From Thermoanaerobaculia bacterium (GTDB taxonomy: Bacteria; Acidobacteriota; Thermoanaerobaculia; Multivoradales; JAIOJS01), in NCBI GenBank assembly GCA_030429235.1, contig JAUIDB010000004.1, positions 1 through 64,000 on the forward strand: a stretch of 64,000 nt of DNA. Direction: 5' to 3'. The notes under the pieces are model-generated. The model was not told the origin of the DNA and did no database searches. It saw only the letters and a program-made list of their open reading frames with translations. Below are positions 52,889 to 61,144 of the stretch, one piece after another. The position numbers were made by a program, and so were the translations under genes. Every line of letters begins with the position of its first letter. Within the stretch, counting starts at the first letter, position 1.

Positions 52889-53666
52889 CCCGCCCCGAGC
52901 CTTGGTGCAGCTGCGCGGGGTGTCGTATCGCTACGGCAGTGGCCCCCCGGTACTCGACGGAGTCGACGCGGACTTTGCGGCGGGCCTGACCCTGGTGGTG
53001 GGTCCGAACGGGGCCGGCAAGTCGACCCTGCTGCGCCTGGTGGCCGGAGTGGAGCGTCCCTCGAAAGGAACGATCCGACTCGCGGGCCACGACCTCTGGC
53101 GGGCCGAGGTAGCGGCTCGTCGGGGGCTGGTGTATCTCCCCGAACAGCCCGACCTCTCACCCTACGCGAGTTTGGAAGAGACGTTGGCCATGGTCTGTCG
53201 GGTGCGTGGCATCGCCCTTTCGCGGGTCGACGAGGTGCTGGCCGCGACCCAGTTGGCGGCCCACCGCCACCGCAGCGTACGACAGCTGTCGATGGGACAG
53301 CGCCGGCGGGGCCTCCTGGCCGCCGCCTGGATTGGCTGGCCGGAGATTGCGGTCCTCGACGAGCCGCTCGAAGCCATGGACCGAGAGGGTCGACAGCAGA
53401 TCGTGCGTTGGGTGACCGAACTGCGGCAGGACCGCGTCGCCGTTCTGCTCGCGACCCACGACTTCGAGCCGTTCGTCGCGGTGGCCGACGAGGTCGTCGC
53501 CGTCGGACGGAACGGTCTACTGCGACACCGCCTCGACGGTCTCGACGAGGACCAGCGGATGGTCCGCGTCGAGCAACTCGCGGGCCGGCCGCGGCAGGCC
53601 GCGGAAGGCGCCTCCGCGTCGGCGGCTAGTCCCAGTCCAGGCTGGCGCCCGTCTGGTACTCGGTGA
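52875..53666 (+). CDS. ABC transporter ATP-binding protein
   Basis: The 263-residue protein has Walker A GPNGAGKST, a Q-loop region YLPEQPDLSPYASLEE, signature LSMGQRRRG, Walker B IAVLDEPLEAMD and H-loop LLATHDFEPF, as in CcmA/NatA-type exporters. The start ATG at 52875 has GGGAG nine bases upstream and overlaps the permease gene; the longer frame lies within it. The C-terminal 41 bp overlap the 3' end of the convergent nrdB gene. Confidence 0.88.
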   Translation: MSSADPPRALVQLRGVSYRYGSGPPVLDGVDADFAAGLTLVVGPNGAGKSTLLRLVAGVERPSKGTIRLAGHDLWRAEVAARRGLVYLPEQPDLSPYASLEETLAMVCRVRGIALSRVDEVLAATQLAAHRHRSVRQLSMGQRRRGLLAAAWIGWPEIAVLDEPLEAMDREGRQQIVRWVTELRQDRVAVLLATHDFEPFVAVADEVVAVGRNGLLRHRLDGLDEDQRMVRVEQLAGRPRQAAEGASASAASPSPGWRPSGTR

Positions 53667-54621
53667 CCCGGGTTTCGAAGAAGTTCTTCTCCTTCGACAG
53701 ATCGGTCGCCTGCGACATCCAGGGGAAGGGGTTCTCGCGCTGGTAGACCTTGGGCAGATTCAATCGTTCGAGTCGCCGGTCGGCCACGTACTCGACGTAC
53801 TGTGAGAACTTGTCGGCGTTGATTCCGAGCAGACCCTGGGGGCAGGCATCGTGCGCATACCGCTGCTCCAGCACCACCGCCTGTTTGATCAAGTCGACGA
53901 TCTCGTCCTTGAAGTCGCGGGTCCAGATCTCGGGATTCTCCGCCAGGATGGTGTTGATGAGATCACAGCCGAAGGCCAGGTGCAGGCTCTCGTCCCGCAT
54001 GATGTACTCGAACTGCTCACCGATTCCGACCATCTTGTTCTGCCGACGCAGGGCCAACATCATCGCGAAACCCGCGTAGAAGAAGATCCCCTCCATGATG
54101 ACGTAGAAGCCGACCAGGTCGCGCACGAAACGTCGAATGTTCTCGGGCCCGTCCGTGGTGAAGGTCGGATCGAACACGCTCTTGGTCAACTCGACGACGT
54201 AGTTGTCCTTGTCCTCGATCGACGGGATCGTCTTGTACATGTTGTAGATCTCCTCGGGATCGAGCCCGAGAGAGTCACAGCAGTAGATGAAGGTATCGGT
54301 GTGGATCGCCTCCTCGAACGCCTGGCGGAGGAGGTACTGGCGCGACTCGGGATTGGTCACGTGGTTGTACACCGCCAGCACGATGTTGTTGGCGGTCAGG
54401 GACTCGGCGGTGGAGAAGAAGCCGAGGTTCCACAGGATCAGGCGTCGCTCGGTCTCGCTGAGCGCCGTCTGCGACTTCCACTGCTCGACGTCCTTCTGCA
54501 TCGAGACCTCTTCGGGGGTCCAGTTGTTGGCCACGCCGCTCTTGTAGTACTCCCGAGCCCAGGGGTAGGTGAAGGGAAGGATCTTGTTGGGGTCGGTCTT
54601 CGAGTTGTTGATGATGGTCAT
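53626..54621 (-). CDS. nrdB: Class I ribonucleotide reductase small subunit, class Ic (Mn/Fe-type) signature
   Basis: The 331-residue R2 protein has the six metal ligands at E73, E104, H107, E177, E211 and H214. Their spacings (31, 3 and 34 residues for 73-104, 104-107 and 177-211) equal those of E. coli D84/E115/H118/E204/E238/H241. The first ligand is Glu instead of Asp. The radical-tyrosine site (seven residues after E104) is Phe111 in EAIHTDTF. Both changes define class Ic R2, known from Chlamydia trachomatis, which uses a Mn/Fe centre in place of a tyrosyl radical. Y322 near the C-terminus fits the radical-transfer Tyr. The gene follows nrdA by 79 bp. Confidence 0.92.
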   Translation of the reverse strand: MTIINNSKTDPNKILPFTYPWAREYYKSGVANNWTPEEVSMQKDVEQWKSQTALSETERRLILWNLGFFSTAESLTANNIVLAVYNHVTNPESRQYLLRQAFEEAIHTDTFIYCCDSLGLDPEEIYNMYKTIPSIEDKDNYVVELTKSVFDPTFTTDGPENIRRFVRDLVGFYVIMEGIFFYAGFAMMLALRRQNKMVGIGEQFEYIMRDESLHLAFGCDLINTILAENPEIWTRDFKDEIVDLIKQAVVLEQRYAHDACPQGLLGINADKFSQYVEYVADRRLERLNLPKVYQRENPFPWMSQATDLSKEKNFFETRVTEYQTGASLDWD

Positions 54622-54665
54622 GTTGGGCGCGCGGCTCCTGAACTGAACTGAACGTGGGAAGGCCC

Positions 54666-54682
54666 GGACTCAAACCGAGTCC
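54666..54682 (-). repeat. Hairpin between nrdA and nrdB
   Basis: GGACTC (54666-54671) and GAGTCC (54677-54682) form a perfect 6-bp stem around AAACC in the 79-bp nrdA-nrdB gap. No T run follows. It could act in mRNA processing or set subunit ratio. Three tandem TGAAC units (about 54638-54652) lie between it and nrdB. Confidence 0.4.
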
Positions 54683-54700
54683 AGGCGTTCTACTAGAGGA

Positions 54701-57493
54701 CTATTGGCAGGCTTCGCAGTCGGGATCATCGATCCGACAGAGCTTGGCTTCGGGCTGCCGGGCCGACGGTTGGCGCTCGGTCGTGGCCACGGCGGCGGCC
54801 GCCGGGGTCTCGTACTCCCGCTTCTGGGTGTACCCGAACTTCTTGGCGTCGAGGGTGGACTTCTCGACCTGAGTCGCGGCCAGGGAACGCAGATAGTAGG
54901 TCGTCTTCAGTCCCATCTTCCACGCCGCCGTATAGATCTCTGAAAGCAGCTTCCCCGAAACGCCCTTCATGAAGACGTTGTGGGACTGGCTCTGGTCGAT
55001 CCACTTGGCGCGAGCGGCGGTCAGGCGCAGGGCCCACATCGGAGAGATCTCGAACGCTTCCTTGTACTTGGCCCGAAGCTCTTCCGGTATGCCGGCGATC
55101 TGCTGGACGCTTCCGTCGTAGTACTTGAGCTGGTCCAGCATCTCGTCGTTCCACAGGCCGAGCGCTTCGAGGTCTTCGATCAGGTAGCGGTTCACGATGG
55201 TGAACTCTCCACTGATGTTGGCCTTGACGTAGATGTTCTTGTAGATCGGCTCGATACAGGGGAAACAGCCTGAGATGTTGCTGATGGTGGCGGTGGGCGC
55301 GATCGCCATGGTGTTGGAGTTCCGCATACCGTGCTCGGCGACATGACGCTTCACCGGACCCCAGTCCAGCCGCTGCGTACGGTTCACTTCGACCGCAACG
55401 CCCCGCTCCTGCTCCAGCAGCTCCAAGGTGTCGAAGGGGAAGATCCCGCGGTCCCACTTGGACCCGGCGAAGGAGGGGTACGCACCGCGATCCGCCGCCA
55501 GCTGCGAAGACGACAGGATGGCGTGGTACGACACGACCTCCTGGATCCGATCGGCCAGGTCGAGGGCGTCCTGGCTCTCGAAGGGGATCTCGAGCTGGTA
55601 GAGGGCGTCCTGGAATCCCATGATGCCGAGACCGACCGGGCGGTGCTGGAGGTTCGAGTTGCGGGCCTCGTCGGTGGGGTAGAAGTTGATGTCGATGACG
55701 TTGTCCAGCATGCGCATCGCGGTGGTGGCGGTGCGAGCGAGACGTTCCGCGTCGATATCCCCGTCGGTGACGTGGCGCGAGAGGTTGATCGACCCCAGGT
55801 TGCAGACGGCAGTTTCGGTCGCGGAGGTGTTCAGCGTGATCTCGGTGCAGAGATTCGAGCTGTGGATGACGCCGACATGATCCTGCGGCGAACGGATGTT
55901 GCAGGGGTCCTTGAAGGTCATCCAGGGGTGGCCGGTCTCGAACAGCATGGTCAGCATCTTGCGCCAGAGGTCCTTGGCTCGGACCTGCTTGGCCAGCCGC
56001 ATCTCACCCGCCTTGGCCTGCTGCTCGTAGCCGATGTAGGCCTGCTCGAAGGCGCGACCGTACAGCTCGTGCAGATCCGGAGTCTCGTCCGGTGAGAAGA
56101 GGGTCCATTCGCCATCCTCGATGACCCGCTTCATGAACAGGTCGGGGATCCAGTTGGCCGTGTTCATGTCGTGGGTGCGGCGTCGCTCGTCGCCGGTGTT
56201 CTTCCGAAGATCGAGGAAGTCTTCGATGTCGTAGTGCCATGTTTCCATGTAGGCACAGGTCGCACCGCGGCGCTTGCCGCTGCGGTTGATCGCCATCGTG
56301 ACGTCGTTGGCGATTTTGAGGAAGGGCACGACCCCCTGGCTCTCGACGTTGGTGCTGTGGATCTGCGAGCCGGTCGCTCGGATGTTCGACCAGTCGTTGC
56401 CGATGCCGCCGGACCACTTGGAGAGCTGGGCGTTGTCGGCCAGACACTTGAAGATGTGCTTGAGGTCGTCGTCGACGGTGGTCAGATAGCAGGAGGAGAG
56501 CTGGGGATGGGCCGTGCCCGAGTGGAAGAGGGTCGGGGTCGAAGGCACGTAGTAGAGCTGCGACATCAGGTCGTAGAACTCGAGGGCGCGCTCGTTCGGG
56601 TTGTCCTCCTCGACGGCGAGTCCCATGGCGACCCGCATCCAGAATCCCTGCGGCAGCTCGAGTGGTTTGCCGTCGGCTCGCAGGAAGTAGCGGTCGTAGA
56701 GGGTCTGGATGCCGAGGTACTGGAACTCCAGGTCGCGATCGAGCTTGAGGCTCGCGGCCATCAGGTCGAGGTCGAAGTCCAGCAGTCGGCGATCGAAACG
56801 GCCCTCGTCGACGCCGTGGCGAATCCCATCCTGGAAGGTGGTGCGGTAGGCCCGATCGAGGTCGTCGCCTTCGGTCGAGCGGCCGATGACCTCCTTGTAG
56901 AGCTTCTGAAGCAGCAGGCGAGCGGCGACGAACCCGTAGGACGGGTGGCGCTCGATGAAGGCGGCCGAGGCGAGAACCAGGGCCCGTTCGATGTGGTCGG
57001 CGGGGATCTCGTCGTAGACGTTGTTGATCACCTCGCGGGTGACCAGGTCGACATCGACGTCTTCACCCAGCTCGTCGGCGGCGCGGAGCAGATTCTGCTC
57101 CAGCTTCTTGACGCTGAAGAGTGCCGTCTGGCCACTGCGCTTGACCACCGTGAGTTTGCCGAGGCGAGCGTCCTTCATGGCGCGTTGCTGCGCCTGCTGC
57201 CGCATCTTCTGGCGTTCGGCGCGGTAGAGGATGTACGCCTTGGCGGTGGCGTAGAGGCCGTCGAGGACCAGGTGCTTCTCGACGATGTCCTGAATGTTCT
57301 CGACGTTGGGGTAGAAGTCGATGAAGCGCCGGTCGATCTCTTCCACGATCGTATCGGTCAGAGAGCGGATGCGCGATTCCTCGATCGGCGTCGTCTCGGC
57401 GGCCTGCACGGCTTTGGTGATGGCGTTGTAGATCCTCTCCTGGTCGAAGTCCACGACATCGCCGGTCCGCTTGACGACTTTGATCCCTGGCAT
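54701..57493 (-). CDS. nrdA: Class I ribonucleotide reductase large subunit with two ATP-cones
   Basis: The 930-residue protein starts with an ATP-cone (about 5-92, KVVKRTGDVVDFDQERIYNA). A second, diverged cone follows (about 114-200, LTVVKRSGQTALFSVKKLEQ). The catalytic barrel then has redox Cys335 and Cys564, and the N547/C549/E551 radical motif in SSNLCTE; C335 to C549 is 214 residues, exactly as C225-C439 in E. coli. The C-terminal redox pair is C926/C929 (CEAC). The cones sense ATP/dATP for overall control. GGAGAGGG precedes the ATG, and a pair of NrdR-like boxes lies 120-167 bases upstream. It probably starts a nrdA-nrdB transcript. Confidence 0.95.
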   Translation of the reverse strand: MPGIKVVKRTGDVVDFDQERIYNAITKAVQAAETTPIEESRIRSLTDTIVEEIDRRFIDFYPNVENIQDIVEKHLVLDGLYATAKAYILYRAERQKMRQQAQQRAMKDARLGKLTVVKRSGQTALFSVKKLEQNLLRAADELGEDVDVDLVTREVINNVYDEIPADHIERALVLASAAFIERHPSYGFVAARLLLQKLYKEVIGRSTEGDDLDRAYRTTFQDGIRHGVDEGRFDRRLLDFDLDLMAASLKLDRDLEFQYLGIQTLYDRYFLRADGKPLELPQGFWMRVAMGLAVEEDNPNERALEFYDLMSQLYYVPSTPTLFHSGTAHPQLSSCYLTTVDDDLKHIFKCLADNAQLSKWSGGIGNDWSNIRATGSQIHSTNVESQGVVPFLKIANDVTMAINRSGKRRGATCAYMETWHYDIEDFLDLRKNTGDERRRTHDMNTANWIPDLFMKRVIEDGEWTLFSPDETPDLHELYGRAFEQAYIGYEQQAKAGEMRLAKQVRAKDLWRKMLTMLFETGHPWMTFKDPCNIRSPQDHVGVIHSSNLCTEITLNTSATETAVCNLGSINLSRHVTDGDIDAERLARTATTAMRMLDNVIDINFYPTDEARNSNLQHRPVGLGIMGFQDALYQLEIPFESQDALDLADRIQEVVSYHAILSSSQLAADRGAYPSFAGSKWDRGIFPFDTLELLEQERGVAVEVNRTQRLDWGPVKRHVAEHGMRNSNTMAIAPTATISNISGCFPCIEPIYKNIYVKANISGEFTIVNRYLIEDLEALGLWNDEMLDQLKYYDGSVQQIAGIPEELRAKYKEAFEISPMWALRLTAARAKWIDQSQSHNVFMKGVSGKLLSEIYTAAWKMGLKTTYYLRSLAATQVEKSTLDAKKFGYTQKREYETPAAAAVATTERQPSARQPEAKLCRIDDPDCEACQ

Positions 57494-57612
57494 CGAATTC
57501 CCTCTCCGTAAGTTGCTTCAAGCTCTGTCGTTAGTGCGAGATCGACCACCACACCAGCCAGGGAAAGTGGCGCTTTCCGGGGCTTCAGGGTTGTAATGGC
57601 TCGAAGGCGAAA

Positions 57613-57660
57613 CTACTAGATGTAGTTGTGGGCTGTCAAGGTCACCACAACATAATGTGG
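57613..57660 (-). promoter_or_regulatory. Pair of candidate NrdR boxes upstream of nrdA
   Basis: Box 1 (57613-57628) reads CAACTACATCTAGTAG on the minus strand, 10 of 16 to the consensus recalled as ACACWATATWTWGTGT, with the core ACTANATNTAGT intact. Box 2 (57645-57660) is CCACAACATAATGTGG, 12 of 16. Their centres are 32 bp apart, three helical turns. NrdR represses reductase genes through such tandem boxes. nrdR itself is not in the window. Confidence 0.7.
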
Positions 57661-57755
57661 CCAAGCCGAGGACCGCCAGACGGCTCTGAAACCACTGACA
57701 AAGCAGGATTTGCGGTGGTCCAGGCGGGTTCGGAGCAATCCGATCCCGAGTTCGT

Positions 57756-60700
57756 TCAATGGAAGTCATGGCTCGGTACCCGAGTGAGGGAGAGGGGCCA
57801 GAGTTTCTCGGCCTTCACCGAGAGCGACCCGTCTCGTTTCTGGAGGCGGCCTTCGATCACCAGGCCGGGAGAACGGACGATCAAGTTGCGGTGTTCGGCC
57901 AGGAGGTCTGGCATGACCGCGGCCTGGATCGTGCCGGTCTCGTCCTCGAGGGTGACGAAGAGCAGACCCCGGGCGGTACCGGGCCGCTGTCGCGTAATGA
58001 CCGAACCGCCGATTCGGATCACGCTGCCGTCCGCGAGATGCTGCAAGCCGTCGGCTGGTCGTACCTGCCAGCGTTCGAGCTGAGGTCTGAGGTAGCTCAC
58101 CGGATGCGGTCCGGTCGTCATCCCGCTGCCCGAGAAATCGGCCAGCGTCTCCTCGAACGAGGTCATCTCGTCCAGAGGCGAGTCGGTGCGTCTGGATCCA
58201 GACGCTTCCTCACCTTCGAAGAGGGGGCCCGAACCGTGTTGGATGGCGGCGACCTGCCAGAGAGCCTGGCGTCGGGTCAACCCGAGATCCGAGAGGGCAC
58301 CGAGGTGGGCGAGTTGGGTGAGTTCTTCGTCGCGCAGCCGAGCCCGGCGGGCGAGGTCGGTCGCCGACCGGAAGGGGCGGTTCGCCTGCGCGGTTTCGAT
58401 CGCTTCACCCGCCTCGCGTCGGAGCCCATGGACGAACCGAAGGCCCAGCCGGCAGGCTCCCGACTCCCAGCGACACTTCCAGCCGGAAGCGTTGACATCG
58501 ACCGGAAGCACCTCGACTCCGTGCAACTGGGCGTCCTTGACCAGGGAGGCCGGATGGTAGAAGCCCATCGGCCAGGCGTTGAGGAGACAGATCAGGAAGA
58601 CCGCCGGGTGGTGGGCCTTGAGGTAGGCACTGGCGTAGGCGATCAGGGCAAAGCTGGCGGCGTGGGATTCGGGGAAGCCGTAGAGGGCGAAGGAGGTGAT
58701 CGATTCGACGACCTGATCTTGCATGCTCCCGGTGATCCCGCGCTCGCTCATGCCCCGGCGCAGACGCTCTTCGATCTGGGTCATGCGCTCGACCGATCGT
58801 TTGAATCCCATGGCCCGTCGGAGTTCCTCGGCCTCGCCCCCCGAGAACCCCGCCGTGACCATGGCCATGCGGAGAATCTGCTCCTGGAAGAGGGGAATTC
58901 CCAGAGTTCGCTTCAGCACTGGTTCCAGGCTCGGGTGCAGGTAGGTCACCGCCTGCCGTCCCTGGCGGCGTTCGAAGTAGGGGTGGACCATGCCGCCGAC
59001 GATCGGACCCGGTCGGATGATCGCGACCTGTACGACGAGATCGTAGAAGCGAGTGGGCTGGTTGCGGGGAAGGGAAGCCATCTGGGCCCGACTCTCGACC
59101 TGAAACACCCCGATGGTGTCGGCGCGTTGCAGCATGCGGTAGACGGTGGGATCGTCGGGCGGCAGATGCGCCAGATCGAGATCGACCGATTCGTGCGTAC
59201 GGATCATCGGCACCGCTTCGGCCAGCGCGTTGAGCATGCCGAGTCCCAGTAGGTCGACCTTGATGATGCCCAGGTCGGCGCAGTCGTCTTTGTCCCACTG
59301 CACGACGACGCGCCCCTCCATCGCCGCCGGCTCGAGGGGCACGATCTCGTCGAGCCGGCCGGCTGCCATCACCATGCCACCGGAGTGCTGGCCCAGATGC
59401 CTCGGTTGGTTCTGGATCTGCCGCCAGTAGTCGACGAACAGGCCGAGCCGCGGGTCCGCCGGATCGAAACCGGCGCTGGCGAGGTGTTCCGTCATCGACA
59501 GTCGATCGCCGCGGCTCTCGTCGTAGTGCCAGCGACCCAGCGACTTGGCGAGGCTGTCGACCTGACGTGGGGAGTACCCCAGCGCCTTGGCGACCTCCCG
59601 GGCCGCAGAGCGGTCGCGGTAGGTGATGACGTTGGCCGTCATGGCGGCTCCGTGAGGTCCGTAGCGCCGATAGACGTACTGGATCACCTCTTCCCGTGGG
59701 TCCCCCGAGGGGAGATCGAGATCGATGTCGGGCCATTCGCCCCGCTCTTCGGAGAGAAACCGTTCGAACAGGAGTTCCATCTTGACCGGATCGACCGCGG
59801 TGATCGACAGCGCGTAGCAGACGGCACTGTTGGCCGCTGAACCCCGGCCCTGGACCAGGATTCCACGCCGCTTGCAGAACTGGATGATGTCCCAGACGAT
59901 GAGGAAGTACCCCGCCAGATCGAGTTTGTCGATCAGGGCGAGCTCCCGCTCGATCTGGCTCTGAGCCCGGGCGGTCAACGGCCGAAAGCGAGCTGCCGCC
60001 GCATTCCAGGTGATGTGGCGCAGGTACGAAGCCGGGGTCTCTCCCGCCGGCAGTGGGTACTCTGGGAAGCGGTAGCCCAGATCGGCGAGCGTGAAGTCCA
60101 GCTGTTGTGAGAGATCGACCGAGTGGGCCAGGGCCGCGGGGAGGTCCCGAAAGAGCGTCGCCATCTCGTCCGGAGATCGCAGGTGGCGCTGTCTCTGCGC
60201 CGCCAGGAGACGTCCCGCGGCATCGAGCGTCGTGTGCTCCCGAATGCAGGTCATGATGTCGTGCAGGGGCCGGTCGCCGCCGGTCGCATACCGCACCCCG
60301 TTGGTGGCCACGAGGGGAAGCCGCAGTCGCGACGCGAGTTCCACCAGGGCCTGGTTGCGGTGCTCCTCTTCGGGATTGCCGTGGCGCTGGAGTTCGACGT
60401 GCAGGCGAGGACCGAAGAGGGACTGCAGGCGCTCCAGCTGTCGGCGACCGCGCTCGATCCCCCCTTGGGCCAGGGCCCAGGCCACCGGCCCCTCATCGCT
60501 CCCCGTGAGGCAGTGGAGACCTTCGGCGTGGGCGGCCACCATCTCCCAGGTCGCTCGGGGGTCACCCTTCGGGCGCCCTCGAGCCGCCGCCGTGAGCAGA
60601 CGGCAGAGGTTCTTGTACCCACGGCGACTCTCGACCAGGAGGGAGAGTCGGGGCAGAGGAGGGGGAGGTCGACGGGAGCGGGTTCCGCTGGGCTCGGGTC

Positions 60701-61067
60701 TCGGATCCCGCGGACCGACGGTGAGTTCGGCTCCAACCCGGGCTCGAATCCCCGCCTGCCGAGCCGCCTTGTAGAAGCGGGGAGCCCCGTAGACGCCGTT
60801 GCGGTCGATCAGAGCGACGGCCGGGAGGTCGAGGTCGGCTGCCCGTGCGATCAGGTCCTCCGGTTGGGAGGAGCCGTCGAGGAAGGAGAAGGAAGAAGCG
60901 GTGCGCAGTTCGGCGTACCGGGGGCGCGCAGTGTTGGCGGACGACCGAAAGCGGCGCTGCCGCAAGCGTTCTTTGCGTGCTCCCGGCGAGACGTAGCGAG
61001 GGTTGGGTTTCCCATCGGGAGTGAGGAGGTCATGCCCCGAGCGGGAGGGTCCATCAGAATCCGTCAC
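57756..61067 (-). CDS. dnaE2: Error-prone DNA polymerase DnaE2
   Basis: The 1103-residue C-family polymerase has an N-terminal PHP domain (YAELRTASSFSFLDGSSQPEDL), catalytic aspartates in WPDIDLDLPSGD and IIKVDLLGLGML, and a helix-hairpin-helix/OB-fold C-terminus (IRIGGSVITRQRPGTARGLLF). It fits DnaE2 and not replicative DnaE1: it is shorter, opens YAEL.T.S.FSFL, and belongs with imuA-imuB. It performs translesion synthesis after DNA damage. GTG at 61067 is chosen, six bases after a TATACT box. The longer frame to 61181 would overrun the divergent gene and the promoter repeats. nrdA follows on the same strand after 262 bp. Confidence 0.94.
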   Translation of the reverse strand: MTDSDGPSRSGHDLLTPDGKPNPRYVSPGARKERLRQRRFRSSANTARPRYAELRTASSFSFLDGSSQPEDLIARAADLDLPAVALIDRNGVYGAPRFYKAARQAGIRARVGAELTVGPRDPRPEPSGTRSRRPPPPLPRLSLLVESRRGYKNLCRLLTAAARGRPKGDPRATWEMVAAHAEGLHCLTGSDEGPVAWALAQGGIERGRRQLERLQSLFGPRLHVELQRHGNPEEEHRNQALVELASRLRLPLVATNGVRYATGGDRPLHDIMTCIREHTTLDAAGRLLAAQRQRHLRSPDEMATLFRDLPAALAHSVDLSQQLDFTLADLGYRFPEYPLPAGETPASYLRHITWNAAAARFRPLTARAQSQIERELALIDKLDLAGYFLIVWDIIQFCKRRGILVQGRGSAANSAVCYALSITAVDPVKMELLFERFLSEERGEWPDIDLDLPSGDPREEVIQYVYRRYGPHGAAMTANVITYRDRSAAREVAKALGYSPRQVDSLAKSLGRWHYDESRGDRLSMTEHLASAGFDPADPRLGLFVDYWRQIQNQPRHLGQHSGGMVMAAGRLDEIVPLEPAAMEGRVVVQWDKDDCADLGIIKVDLLGLGMLNALAEAVPMIRTHESVDLDLAHLPPDDPTVYRMLQRADTIGVFQVESRAQMASLPRNQPTRFYDLVVQVAIIRPGPIVGGMVHPYFERRQGRQAVTYLHPSLEPVLKRTLGIPLFQEQILRMAMVTAGFSGGEAEELRRAMGFKRSVERMTQIEERLRRGMSERGITGSMQDQVVESITSFALYGFPESHAASFALIAYASAYLKAHHPAVFLICLLNAWPMGFYHPASLVKDAQLHGVEVLPVDVNASGWKCRWESGACRLGLRFVHGLRREAGEAIETAQANRPFRSATDLARRARLRDEELTQLAHLGALSDLGLTRRQALWQVAAIQHGSGPLFEGEEASGSRRTDSPLDEMTSFEETLADFSGSGMTTGPHPVSYLRPQLERWQVRPADGLQHLADGSVIRIGGSVITRQRPGTARGLLFVTLEDETGTIQAAVMPDLLAEHRNLIVRSPGLVIEGRLQKRDGSLSVKAEKLWPLSLTRVPSHDFH

Positions 61068-61073
61068 AGCCTC

Positions 61074-61097
61074 AGTATAGCGTAAACAGAGCGTAAT
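61074..61097 (-). promoter_or_regulatory. Repeat-containing promoter of dnaE2 (leaderless), shared motif with imuAB
   Basis: Plus-strand reading: AGTATA (61074-61079), then GCGTAAACA (from 61080) and GCGTAA (from 61091), an 11-bp period. On the minus strand TATACT is followed by GAGGCT and the GTG start. The same arrangement occurs at 50844-50882 before imuA, so this is a candidate damage-response operator that overlaps the spacer between -35 and -10. Confidence 0.6.
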
Positions 61098-61144
61098 TTC
61101 CTGTCTCCAAGAAGCCCCCGCGATCCGGTACCATTCCGCAGTCC

